The notes below the pieces were generated by a model. It was not told the DNA's origin. It saw only the letters and a list, made by a program, of their open reading frames with translations, and ran no database searches. 64,000 nucleotides of DNA from Coccinella septempunctata (Eukaryota > Arthropoda > Insecta > Coleoptera > Coccinellidae): positions 8,202,730 through 8,266,729 of the forward strand of contig NC_058194.1 of assembly GCF_907165205.1 (NCBI RefSeq). The letters run 5' to 3'. The position numbers and the translations under genes are program-made. Shown one piece after another: positions 1 to 12,479 of this stretch. Positions within the stretch are counted from its first letter, which is position 1. The number at the start of each line of letters is the position of its first letter.

Positions 1-275
1 ATTGGATCAATTCGAACCAAATCTTGAAACTGCACATAGTTTTCGAATTGAGATGCACATGTTGAATTTCAGTTCGATAGTTCAGATAGGAATTGAGATT
101 TTAGTGGTCAATTCGGCAAAGTGTGATATCAATTCCTTGAATACTGTTGGATCAATTCGAACCAAATCTTGAAACTGCACATAGTTTTCGAAATGAGATG
201 CACATAATGAATTTCAGTTCGATAGTTCAGATAGGAATTGAGATTTCAGTGGTCAATTCGGCAAAGTGTGATATC

Positions 276-635
276 TTTGGCGGTATGTGCTGGGGTGAGT
301 TCACGCTATTTGAGGAAATGCGTGCTCTTGGGGTGATTGTTTCGTCCCACTGCTAGGGTCGGACTCATCAGGTAGGTTAATGAACCCTAGCAGCTACCTA
401 CGACAATCGTCGAAGCAGCGTAGTTTGTGCCTGCTATAAACGCCGGTTACGTCGAGGGTATAGAGTGTTGCGTCGCCGGTGGCGCCATCGTTTGGCGTAT
501 GCTGCACCGCAATAGACGTATAATCTACCCTTTGATCGCAACCGTCGTGCGCAGTGATGCCATCGTTTGGCTACCCTTGGTACCATCATGGTGAGATGGA
601 GTATTCCTCTACCATGGGTACAACTACGCCGCCAC
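276..635. mobile_element. 360-bp insertion in the satellite, copy 1
   Basis: A GC-richer 360-bp segment interrupts a monomer. It is flanked on both sides by ATATC (271-275 and 636-640), a 5-bp target duplication, where ordinary monomers read GTGATATCAATTCC once. The ends share a short inverted TGGCGG (TTTGGCGGTA at the left, CGCCGCCAC at the right). Inside are a repeated GCCATCGTTTGGC and several inverted repeats. No convincing protein is encoded: a 67-codon open frame on the minus strand (434-637) crosses the right boundary and resembles nothing I know. Most likely a small non-autonomous DNA transposon; superfamily not assigned. Confidence 0.8.
350..412 (+). other. Candidate pseudoknot plus hairpin inside the insertion
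   Basis: CTGCTAGGGT (350-359) is perfectly complementary to ACCCTAGCAG (384-393). GTAGGT (372-377) lies in that loop and is complementary to ACCTAC (396-401) outside it, giving an H-type pseudoknot topology. It is followed by CGAC-AATC-GTCG (401-412). In the second copy of the insertion the two interleaved stems are unchanged, while the last hairpin has lost a pair (CGACAATCGCCG). Whether it is ever transcribed or folds this way is not known. Confidence 0.4.
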
Positions 636-1431
636 ATATCAATTCCTCGAAAACTGTTGGATCAATTCGAACCAAATCTTGAAACTGCACATAGTTTTCG
701 GATTGAGAAGCACTTGTTGAATTTCAGTTCGATAGTTCAGATAGGAATTGAGATTTCAGTGGTCTATTCGGCAAAGTGTGATATCAATTCCTCAAAAACT
801 GTTGGATCAATTCGAACCAAATCTTGAAACTGCAAATAGTTTTCGAAATGAGATGCACATGTTGAATTTTAGATCGATAGTTCTGATAGGAATGGAGATT
901 TCAGTAGTCGATTCGACAAAATATCATTTCAATTCCTAAGGAACTATTGGATCAATTCGAACCAAATCTTGAAACTGCACATAGTTTTCGAATTGTGATG
1001 CACATGGTGAATTTCTGTTCGATAGTTCTGATAGGAATTGAGATTTCAGTGATCAATTCGGCAAAGTGTGATATCAATTCATTGAAAACTGTTAGATCAA
1101 TTCGAACCAAATCTTGAAAGTGCACATAGTTTTCGGATTGAGATGCACTTGTTGAATTTCAGTTCGATAGTTCAGATAGGATTTGAGATTTCAGTGGTCT
1201 ATTCGGCAAAGTGTGATATCAATTCCTCAAAAACTGTTGGATCAATTCGAACCAAATCTTGAAACTGCACATAGTTTTCGAAATGAGATGCACATGTTGA
1301 ATTTCAGTTCGATAGTTCAGATAGGAATTGAGATTTCAGTGGTCAATTCGGCAAAGTGTGATATCAATTCCTCGAAAACTGTTGGATCAATTCGAACCAA
1401 ATCTTGAAACAGCACATAGTTTTGGAATTGA

Positions 1432-1485
1432 ACTATTGGATCAATTCGAACCAAATCTTGAAACTGCACATAGTTTTCGAATTGA
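1432..1485. repeat. 54-bp partial monomer, first of about 12
   Basis: A 54-bp extra piece beginning ACTATTGGATC follows GTTTTGGAATTGA. It is a partial monomer joined at the shared GAATTGA. The same join occurs near 2211, 4370, 5149, 6073, 6852, 9951, 10730, 12379, 13013, about 14660 and about 16750. All copies share the diagnostic AAACAGCACATAGTTTTGG before the join, so they descend from one event spread by unequal exchange. The last two carry a further TT insertion (AAATCTTTTGAAAC). Confidence 0.85.
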
Positions 1486-3213
1486 GATGCACATGTTGAA
1501 TTTCCGTTCGATAGTTCAGATAGGAATTGAGATTTCAGTGGTCAATTCGGCAAAGTGTGATATCGATTCCTTGAAAACTGTTGGATCAATTCGAACCAAA
1601 TCTTGAAACTGCACACAGTTTTCGAATTGAGATGCACATCTTGAATTTCAGTTCGATAATTCAGATAGGAATTGAGATTACAGTGGTCAATTCGGCAAAG
1701 TGTGATATCAATTCCTCGAAAACTGTTGGATCAATTCGGACCAAATCTTGAAACTGTACATAGTTTTCGAATTGAGATGCACATGTTGAATTTCAGTTCG
1801 ATAGTTCAGATAGGAATTGAGCATTCAGTGGTCAATTCGGCAAAGTGTGATATCAATTCCTCGAAAACTGTTGGATCAATTCGAACCAAATCTTGAAATT
1901 TTACACCGTTTTCGAATTGAGATGCACATGTTGAATTTCAGTTCGATAGTTCTTATAGGAATTGATATTTCAGTGGACGATTCGACATAGTATCATTGGA
2001 ATTCCTAAGGAACTATTGGATCAATTCGAACCAAATCTTGAAACTGCACATAGTTTTCGAATTGAGATGCACAAGTTGAATTTCAGTTCGATAGTTCAGA
2101 TAGGAATTGAGATTTCAGTGGTCAATTCGGCAAAGTGTGATATCAATTCCTCGAAAACTGTTGGATCAATTCGAACCAAATCTTGAAACAGCACATAGTT
2201 TTGGAATTGAACTATTGGATCAATTCGAACCAAATCTTGAAACTGCACATAGTTTTCGAATTGAGATGCACATGTTGAATTTCCGTTCGATAGTTCAGAT
2301 AGGAATTGAGATTTCAGTGGTCAATTCGGCAAAGTGTGATATCGATTCCTTGAAAACTGTTGGATCAATTCGAACCAAATCTTGAAACTGCACATAGTTT
2401 TCGGATTGAGATGCACTTGTTGAATTTCAGTTCGATAGTTCAGATAGGAATTGAGATTTCAGTGGTCTATTCGGCAAAGTGTGATATCAATTCCTCAAAA
2501 ACTGTTGGATCAATTCGAACCAAATCTTGAAACTGCACATAGTTTTCGAAATGAGATGCACATGTTGAATAACAGTTCGATAGTTCAGATAGGAATTTAG
2601 ATTTCAGTGGTCAATTCGGCAAAGTGTGATATCAATTCCTCGAAAACTGTTGGATCAATTCGAACCAAATCTTGAAATTTTACACAGTTTTCGAATTGAG
2701 ATGCACATGTTGAATTTCAGTTCGATAGTTCAGATAGGAATTGAGGTTTCAGTTATCAATTCGGCAAAGTGTGATATCAATTCCTCAAAAACTGTTGGAT
2801 CAATTCGAACCAAATCTTGAAACTGCACATAGTTTTCGAATTGAGATGCACATGTTGAATTTCAGTTCGATAGTTCTGATAGGAATTGAGATTTCAGTCG
2901 TCGATTCGACAAAGTATTATTTCAATTCCTGAGGAACTATTGGATCAATTCGAACCAAATCTTGAAACTGCACATAGTTTTCCAATTGAGATGCACACGT
3001 TGAATTTCAGTTCGATAGTTCAGATAGGAATCGAGATTTCAGTGGTCAATTCGGCAAAGTGTGATATCAATTCCTTGAAAACTGTTGGATCAATTCGACC
3101 CGAATCTTGAAACTGCACATAGTTTTCGAATTGAGATGCACATGTTGAATTTCAGATCGATAGTTCAGATAGGAATTGAGATTTCAGTGGTCAATTCGGC
3201 AAAGTGTGATATC

Positions 3214-3573
3214 TTTGGCGGTATGTGCTGGGGTGAGTTCACGCTATTTGAGGAAATGCGTGCTCTTGGGGTGATTGTTTCGTCCCACTGCTAGGGTCGG
3301 ACTCATCAGGTAGGTTAATGAACCCTAGCAGCTACCTACGACAATCGCCGAAGCAGCGTAGTTTATGCCTGCTATAAACGCCGGTTACGTCGAGGGTATA
3401 GAGTGTTGCGTCGCCGGTGGCGCCATCGTTTGGCGTATGCTGCACCGCAATAGACGTATAATCTACCCTTTGATCGCAACCGTCGTGCGCAGTGATGCCA
3501 TCGTTTGGCTACCCTTGGTACCATCATGGTGAGATGGAGTATTCCTCTACCATGGGTACAACTACGCCGCCAC
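3214..3573. mobile_element. 360-bp insertion in the satellite, copy 2
   Basis: Same length, ends and target duplication (ATATC at 3209-3213 and 3574-3578) as the copy at 276-635, with only a few base changes. Its right flank matches that of copy 1 for more than 2 kb, so it spread by satellite duplication rather than by a second transposition. Its left flank differs from that of copy 1 and instead resembles the monomer near 8755-8850. Confidence 0.85.
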
Positions 3574-5835
3574 ATATCAATTCCTCGAAAACTGTTGGAT
3601 CAATTCGAACCAAATCTTGAAACTGCACATAGTTTTCGGATTGAGAAGCACTTGTTGAATTTCAGTTCGATAGTTCAGATAGGAATTGAGATTTCAGTGG
3701 TCTATTCGGCAAAGTGTGATATCAATTCCTCAAAAACTGTTGGATCAATTCGAACCAAATCTTGAAACTGCAAATAGTTTTCGAAATGAGATGCACATGT
3801 TGAATTTTAGATCGATAGTTCTGATAGGAATGGAGATTTCAGTAGTCGATTCGACAAAATATCATTTCAATTCCTAAGGAACTATTGGATCAATTCGAAC
3901 CAAATCTTGAAACTGCACATAGTTTTCGAATTGTGATGCACATGGTGAATTTCTGTTCGATAGTTCTGATAGGAATTGAGATTTCAGTGATCAATTCGGC
4001 AAAGTGTGATATCAATTCATTGAAAACTGTTAGATCAATTCGAACCAAATCTTGAAAGTGCACATAGTTTTCGGATTGAGATGCACTTGTTGAATTTCAG
4101 TTCGATAGTTCAGATAGGAATTGAGATTTCAGTGGTCTATTCGGCAAAGTGTGATATCAATTCCTCAAAAACTGTTGGATCAATTCGAACCAAATCTTGA
4201 AACTGCACATAGTTTTCGAAATGAGATGCACATGTTGAATTTCAGTTCGATAGTTCAGATAGGAATTGAGATTTCAGTGGTCAATTCGGCAAAGTGTGAT
4301 ATCAATTCCTCGAAAACTGTTGGATCAATTCGAACCAAATCTTGAAACAGCACATAGTTTTGGAATTGAACTATTGGATCAATTCGAACCAAATCTTGAA
4401 ACTGCACATAGTTTTCGAATTGAGATGCACATGTTGAATTTCCGTTCGATAGTTCAGATAGGAATTGAGATTTCAGTGGTCAATTCGGCAAAGTGTGATA
4501 TCGATTCCTTGAAAACTGTTGGATCAATTCGAACCAAATCTTGAAACTGCACATAGTTTTCGAAATGAGATGCACATGTTGAATTTCAATTCGATAGCTC
4601 AGATAGGAATTGAGATTACAGTGGTCAATTCGGCAAAGTGTGATATCAATTCCTCGAAAACTGTTGGATCAATTCGGACCAAATCTTGAAACTGTACATA
4701 GTTTTCGAATTGAGATGCACATGTTGAATTTCAGTTCGATAGTTCAGATAGGAATTGAGCATTCAGTGGTCAATTCGGCAAAGTGTGATATCAATTCCTC
4801 GAAAACTGTTGGATCAATGCGAACCAAATCTTGAAATTTTACACCGTTTTCGAATTGAGATGCACATGTTGAATTTCAGTTCGATAGTTCTTATAGGAAT
4901 TGATATTTCAGTGGACGATTCGACATAGTATCATTGGAATTCCTAAGGAACTATTGGATCAATTCGAACCAAATCTTGAAACTGCACATAGTTTTCGAAT
5001 TGAGATGCACAAGTTGAATTTCAGTTCGATAGTTCAGATAGGAATTGAGATTTCAGTGGTCAATTCGGCAAAGTGTGATATCAATTCCTCGAAAACTGTT
5101 GGATCAATTCGAACCAAATCTTGAAACAGCACATAGTTTTGGAATTGAACTATTGGATCAATTCGAACCAAATCTTGAAACTGCACATAGTTTTCGAATT
5201 GAGATGCACATGTTGAATTTCAGTTCGATAGTTCAGATAGGAATTGAGATTTCAGTGGTCAATTCGGCAAAGTGTGATATCGATTCCTTGAAAACTGTTG
5301 GATCAATTCGAACCAAATCTTGAAACTGCACATAGTTTTCGGATTGAGATGCACTTGTTGAATTTCAGTTCGATAGTTCAGATAGGAATTGAGATTTCAG
5401 TGGTCTATTCGGCAAAGTGTGATATCAATTCCTCAAAAACTGTTGGATCAATTCGAACCAAATCTTGAAACTGCACATAGTTTTCGAAATGAGATGCACA
5501 TGTTGAATAACAGTTCGATAGTTCAGATAGGAATTTAGATTTCAGTGGTCAATTCGGCAAAGTGTGATATCAATTCCTCGAAAACTGTTGGATCAATTCG
5601 AACCAAATCTTGAAATTTTACACAGTTTTCGAATTGAGATGCACATGTTGAATTTCAGTTCGATAGTTCAGATAGGAATTGAGGTTTCAGTTATCAATTC
5701 GGCAAAGTGTGATATCAATTCCTCAAAAACTGTTGGATCAATTCGAACCAAATCTTGAAACTGCACATAGTTTTCGAATTGAGATGCACATGTTGAATTT
5801 CAGTTCGATAGTTCTGATAGGAATTGAGATTTCAG
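3214..5835. repeat. 2938-bp higher-order repeat, copy 2 (truncated)
   Basis: It follows copy 1 monomer by monomer at an offset of 2938. It departs near 5835, where copy 1 continues with a CGTCGATTCGAC-type monomer and this copy switches to the common type. Confidence 0.8.
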
Positions 5836-7465
5836 TGGTCAATTCGGCAAAGTGTGATATCAATTCCTTGAAAACTGTTGGATCAATTCGAACCAAATCT
5901 TGAAACTGCACATAGTTTTCGAAATGAGATGCACATGTTGAATTTCAGTTCGATAGCTCAGATAGGAATTGAGATTTCAGTGGTCAATTCGGCAAAGTGT
6001 GATATCAATTCCTCGAAAACTGTTGGATCAATTCGAACCAAATCTTGAAACAGCACATAGTTTTGGAATTGAACTATTGGATCAATTCGAACCAAATCTT
6101 GAAACTGCACATAGTTTTCGAATTGAGATGCACATGTTGAATTTCCGTTCGATAGTTCAGATAGGAATTGAGATTTCAGTGGTCAATTCGGCAAAGTGTG
6201 ATATCGATTCCTTGAAAACTGTTGGATCAATTCGAACCAAATCTTGAAACTGCACATAGTTTTCGAAATGAGATGCACATGTTGAATTTCAATTCGATAG
6301 CTCAGATAGGAATTGAGATTACAGTGGTCAATTCGGCAAAGTGTGATATCAATTCCTCGAAAACTGTTGGATCAATTCGGACCAAATCTTGAAACTGTAC
6401 ATAGTTTTCGAATTGAGATGCACAAGTTGAATTTCAGTTCGATAGTTCAGATAGGAATTGAGCATTCAGTGGTCAATTCGGCAAAGTGTGATATCAATTC
6501 CTCGAAAACTGTTGGATCAATGCGAACCAAATCTTGAAATTTTACACCGTTTTCGAATTGAGATGCACATGTTGAATTTCAGTTCGATAGTTCTTATAGG
6601 AATTGATATTTCAGTGGACGATTCGACATAGTATCATTGGAATTCCTAAGGAACTATTGGATCAATTCGAACCAAATCTTGAAACTGCACATAGTTTTCG
6701 AATTGAGATGCACAAGTTGAATTTCAGTTCGATAGTTCAGATAGGAATTGAGATTTCAGTGGTCAATTCGGCAAAGTGTGATATCAATTCCTCGAAAACT
6801 GTTGGATCAATTCGAACCAAATCTTGAAACAGCACATAGTTTTGGAATTGAACTATTGGATCAATTCGAACCAAATCTTGAAACTGCACATAGTTTTCGA
6901 ATTGAGATGCACATGTTGAATTTCCGTTCGATAGTTCAGATAGGAATTGAGATTTCAGTGGTCAATTCGGCAAAGTGTGATATCGATTCCTTGAAAACTG
7001 TTGGATCAATTCGAACCAAATCTTGAAACTGCACATAGTTTTCGGATTGAGATGCACTTGTTGAATTTCAGTTCGATAGTTCAGATAGGAATTGAGATTT
7101 CAGTGGTCTATTCGGCAAAGTGTGATATCAATTCCTCAAAAACTGTTGGATCAATTCGAACCAAATCTTGAAACTGCACATAGTTTTCGAAATGAGATGC
7201 ACATGTTGAATAACAGTTCGATAGTTCAGATAGGAATTTAGATTTCAGTGGTCAATTCGGCAAAGTGTGATATCAATTCCTCGAAAACTGTTGGATCAAT
7301 TCGAACCAAATCTTGAAATTTTACACAGTTTTCGAATTGAGATGCACATGTTGAATTTCAGTTCGATAGTTCAGATAGGAATTGAGGTTTCAGTTATCAA
7401 TTCGGCAAAGTGTGATATCAATTCCTCAAAAACTATTGGATCAATTCGAACCAAATCTTGAAACT
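4266..7465. repeat. 1703-bp higher-order repeat, two tandem rounds
   Basis: Variant monomers at 4266, 4610, 4900, 5045 and 5564 recur at 5969, 6313, 6603, 6748 and 7267, all at an offset of 1703 (11 monomers + two 54-bp partials). The match ends near 7465. The 1703-bp unit is a sub-section of the 2938-bp unit without the 360-bp insertion. Confidence 0.82.
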
Positions 7466-9159
7466 GCACATAGTTTTCCAATTGAGATGCACATGTTGAA
7501 TTTCAGTTCGATAGTTCAGATAGGAATCGAGATTTTAGTGGTCAATTCGGCAAAGTGTGATATCAATTCCTTGAAAACTGTTGGATCAATTCGAACCAAA
7601 TCTTGAAACTGCACATAGTTTTCGAAATGAGATGCACATGTTGAATTTCAGTTCGATAGCTCAGATAGGAATTGAGATTTCAGTGGTCAATTCGGCAAAG
7701 TGTGATATCAATTCCTCGAAAACTGTTGGATCAATTCGGACCAAATCTTGAAACTGCACATAGTTTTCAGATTGAGATGCACATGTTGAATTTCAGTTCG
7801 ATAGTTCAGATAGGAATTGAGATTTCAGTGGTCAATTCGGCAAAGTGTGATATCAATTCCTCGAAAACTGTTGGATCAATTCGAACCAAATCTTGAAACT
7901 GCACATAGTTTTCGGATTGAGAAGCACTTGTTGAATTTCAGTTCGATAGTTCAGATAGGAATTGAGATTTCAGTGGTCTATTCGGCAAAGTGTGATATCA
8001 ATTGCTCAAAAACTTTTGGATCAATTCGAACCAAATCTTGAAACTGCACATAGTTTTCGGATTGAGAAGCACTTGTTGAATTTCAGTTCGATAGCTCAGA
8101 TCGGAATTGAGATTTCAGTGGTCAATTCGGCAAAGTGTGATATCAATTCCTCGAAAACTGTTGGATCAATTCGAACCAAATCTTGAAACTGCACATAGTT
8201 TTCGAATTGAGATGCACATGTTGAATTTCAGTTCGATAGTTCAGATAGGAATTGAGATTTCAGTGGTCTATTCGGCAAAGTGTGATATCAATTCCTCGAA
8301 AACTGTTGGAACAATTCGAACCAAATCTTGAAATTTTACACAGTTTTCGAATTGGGATGCACATGTTGAATTTCAAGTCGATAGTTCTGATAGGAATTGA
8401 GATTTCAGTGGTCGATTCGACAAAGTATCATGTCAATTCCTAAGGAACTATTGGATCAATTCGACCCAAATCTCGAAACTGTACACAGTTTTCGAATTGA
8501 GATGCACATGTTGAATTTCAGTTCGATAGTTCAGATAGGAATTGAGATTTCAGTGGTCAATTCGGCAAAGTGTGATATCAATTCCTCAAAAACTGTTGGA
8601 TCAATTCGAACCAAATCTTGAAACAGCACATAGTTTTGGAATTGAGATGCACATGTTGAATTTCAAATCGATAGTTCAGATAGGAATTGAGATTTCAGTG
8701 GTCAATTCGGCTAAGTGTGATGTCAATTCCTCGAAAACTGTTGGACCAATTCGACCCGAATCTTGAAACTGCACATAGTTTTCGAATTGAGATGCACATG
8801 TTGAATTTCAGATCGATAGTTCAGATAGGAATTGAGATTTCAGTGGACGATTCGACATAGTATCATTTGAATTCCTTAGGAACTATTGGATCAATTCGAA
8901 CCAAATCTTGAAACTGCACATAGTTTTCGAATTGAGATGCACATGTTGAATTTCAGTTCGATAGTTCAGATAGGAATTGAGATTTTAGTGGTCAATTCGG
9001 CAAAGTGTGATATCAATTCCTTGAATACTGTTGGATCAATTCGAACCAAATCTTGAAACTGCACATAGTTTTCGAAATGAGATGCACATAATGAATTTCA
9101 GTTCGATAGTTCAGATAGGAATTGAGATTTCAGTGGTCAATTCGGCAAAGTGTGATATC

Positions 9160-11610
9160 AATTCCTCGAAAACTGTTGGATCAATTCGAACCAAATCTTG
9201 AAACTGCACATAGTTTTCGGATTGAGAAGCACTTGTTGAATTTCAGTTCGATAGTTCAGATAGGAATTGAGATTTCAGTGGTCTATTCGGCAAAGTGTGA
9301 TATCAATTCCTCAAAAACTGTTGGATCAATTCGAACCAAATCTTGAAACTGCAAATAGTTTTCGAAATGAGATGCACATGTTGAATTTTAGATCGATAGT
9401 TCTGATAGGAATGGAGATTTCAGTAGTCGATTCGACAAAATATCATTTCAATTCCTAAGGAACTATTGGATCAATTCGAACCAAATCTTGAAACTGCACA
9501 TAGTTTTCGAATTGTGATGCACATGGTGAATTTCTGTTCGATAGTTCTGATAGGAATTGAGATTTCAGTGATCAATTCGGCAAAGTGTGATATCAATTCA
9601 TTGAAAACTGTTAGATCAATTCGAACCAAATCTTGAAAGTGCACATAGTTTTCGGATTGAGATGCACTTGTTGAATTTCAGTTCGATAGTTCAGATAGGA
9701 ATTGAGATTTCAGTGGTCTATTCGGCAAAGTGTGATATCAATTCCTCAAAAACTGTTGGATCAATTCGAACCAAATCTTGAAACTGCACATAGTTTTCGA
9801 AATGAGATGCACATGTTGAATTTCAGTTCGATAGTTCAGATAGGAATTGAGATTTCAGTGGTCAATTCGGCAAAGTGTGATATCAATTCCTCGAAAACTG
9901 TTGGATCAATTCGAACCAAATCTTGAAACAGCACATAGTTTTGGAATTGAACTATTGGATCAATTCGAACCAAATCTTGAAACTGCACATAGTTTTCGAA
10001 TTGAGATGCACATGTTGAATTTCCGTTCGATAGTTCAGATAGGAATTGAGATTTCAGTGGTCAATTCGGCAAAGTGTGATATCGATTCCTTGAAAACTGT
10101 TGGATCAATTCGAACCAAATCTTGAAACTGCACATAGTTTTCGAAATGAGATGCACATGTTGAATTTCAATTCGATAGCTCAGATAGGAATTGAGATTAC
10201 AGTGGTCAATTCGGCAAAGTGTGAAATCAATTCCTCGAAAACTGTTGGATCAATTCGGACCAAATCTTGAAACTGTACATAGTTTTCGGATTGAGATGCA
10301 CATGTTGAATTTCAGTTCGATAGTTCAGATAGGAATTGAGCATTCAGTGGTCAATTCGGCAAAGTGTGATATCAATTCCTCGAAAACTGTTGGATCAATT
10401 CGAACCAAATCTTGAAATTTTACACCGTTTTCGAATCGAGATGCACATGTTGAATTTCAGTTCGATAGTTCTTATAGGAATTGATATTTCAGTGGACGAT
10501 TCGACATAGTATCATTGGAATTCCTAAGGAACTATTGGATCAATTCGAACCAAATCTTGAAACTGCACATAGTTTTCGAATTGAGATGCACAAGTTGAAT
10601 TTCAGTTCGATAGTTCAGATAGGAATTGAGATTTCAGTGGTCAATTCCGCAAAGTGTGATATCAAATCCTCGAAAACTGTTGGATCAGTTCGAACCAAAT
10701 CTTGAAACAGCACATAGTTTTGGAATTGAACTATTGGATCAATTCGAACCAAATCTTGAAACTGCACATAGTTTTCGAATTGAGATGCACATGTTGAATT
10801 TCCGTTCGATAGTTCAGATAGGAATTGAGATTTCAGTGGTCAATTCGGCAAAGTGTGATATCGATTCCTTGAAAACTGTTGGATCAATTCGAACCAAATC
10901 TTGAAACTGCACATAGTTTTCGGATTGAGATGCACTTGTTGAATTTCAGTTCGATAGTTCAGATAGGAATTGAGATTTCAGTGGTCTATTCGGCAAAGTG
11001 TGATATCAATTCCTCAAAAACTGTTGGATCAATTCGAACCAAATCTTGAAACTGCACATAGTTTTCGAAATGAGATGCACATGTTGAATAACAGTTCGAT
11101 AGTTCAGATAGGAATTTAGATTTCAGTGGTCAATTCGGCAAAGTGTGATATCAATTCCTCGAAAACTGTTGGATCAATTCGAACCAAATCTTGAAATTTT
11201 ACACAGTTTTCGAATTGAGATGCACATGTTGAATTTCAGTTCGATAGTTCAGATAGGAATTGAGATTTCAGTTATCAATTCGGCAAAGTGTGATATCAAT
11301 TCCTCAAAAACTGTTGGATCAATTCGAACCAAATCTTGAAACTGCACATAGTTTTCGAATTGAGATGCACATGTTGAATTTCAGTTCGATAGTTCTGATA
11401 GGAATTGAGATTTCAGTCGTCGATTCGACAAAGTATTATTTCAATTCCTGAGGAACTATTGGATCAATTCGAACCAAATCTTGAAACTGCACATAGTTTT
11501 CCAATTGAGATGCACATGTTGAATTTCAGTTCGATAGTTCAGATAGGAATCGAGATTTCAGTGGTCAATTCGGCAAAGTGTGATATCAATTCCTTGAAAA
11601 CTGTTGGATC
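9160..11610. repeat. Higher-order repeat, copy 3, without the 360-bp insertion
   Basis: It aligns with 641-3091 at an offset of 8519 through all diagnostic monomers. At 9155-9159 the ATATC target is single and unoccupied. The left flank (CACATAATGAATTTC, ATTCCTTGAATACTG) matches the left flank of insertion copy 1, so this is the empty site. Confidence 0.85.
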
Positions 11611-12479
11611 AATTCGAACCAAATCTTGAAACTGCACATAGTTTTCGAAATGAGATGCACATGTTGAATTTCAGTTCGATAGCTCAGATAGGAATTGAGA
11701 TTTCAGTGGTCAATTCGGCAAAGTGTGATATCAATTCCTCGAAAACTGTTGGATCAATTCGGACCAAATCTTGAAACTGCACATAGTTTTCGGATTGAGA
11801 TGCACATGTTGAATTTCAGTTCGATAGTTCAGATAGGAATTGAGATTTCAGTGGTCAATTCGGCAAAGTGTGATATCAATTCCTCGAAAACTGTTGGATC
11901 AATTCGAACCAAATCTTGAAACTGCACATAGTTTTCGGATTGAGAAGCACTTGTTGAATTTCAGTTCGATAGTTCAGATAGGAATTGAGATTTCAGTGGT
12001 CTATTCGGCAAAGTGTGATATCAATTCCTCAAAAACTTTTGGATCAATTCGAACCAAATCTTGAAACTGCACATAGTTTTCGAAATGAGATGCACATGTT
12101 GAATTTTAGATCGATAGTTCTGATAGGAATGGAGATTTCAGTAGTCGATTCGACAAAATATCATTTCAATTCCTAAGGAACTATTGGATCAATTCGAACC
12201 AAATCTTGAAACTGCACATAGTTTTCGAATTGTGATGCACATGGTGAATTTCAGTTCGATAGTTCAGATAGGAATTGAGATTTCAGTGGTCAATTCGGCA
12301 ACGTGTGATATCAATTCCTCGAAAACTGTTGGATCAATTCGAACCAAATCTTGAAACAGCACATAGTTTTGGAATTGAACTATTGGATCAATTCGAACCA
12401 AATCTTGAAACTGCACATAGTTTTCAAATTGAGATGCACATGTTGAATTTCCGTTCGACAGTTCAGATAGGAATTGAGA

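Larger units (their letters stand above)
276..3213. repeat. 2938-bp higher-order repeat, copy 1
   Basis: The unit runs from one 360-bp insertion to the next. Its length equals 17 monomers (2465) + two 54-bp partial monomers (108) + insertion and target duplication (365). Each internal variant monomer has a partner 2938 bp downstream. The unit contains an inner 779-bp repeat (5 monomers + 54) near 1328-2885. Confidence 0.85.

Noticed and set aside
1..145. CENP-B box in the satellite monomer
   Set aside because: TTCG occurs, but the remaining fixed positions of the box (A and the CGGG end) do not line up.
434..637. 67-codon arginine-rich minus-strand frame, identical in both 360-bp inserts (also 3372-3575)
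   Set aside because: It crosses the right boundary of the insert into satellite, and the two copies are identical by recent duplication, so conservation says nothing about coding.
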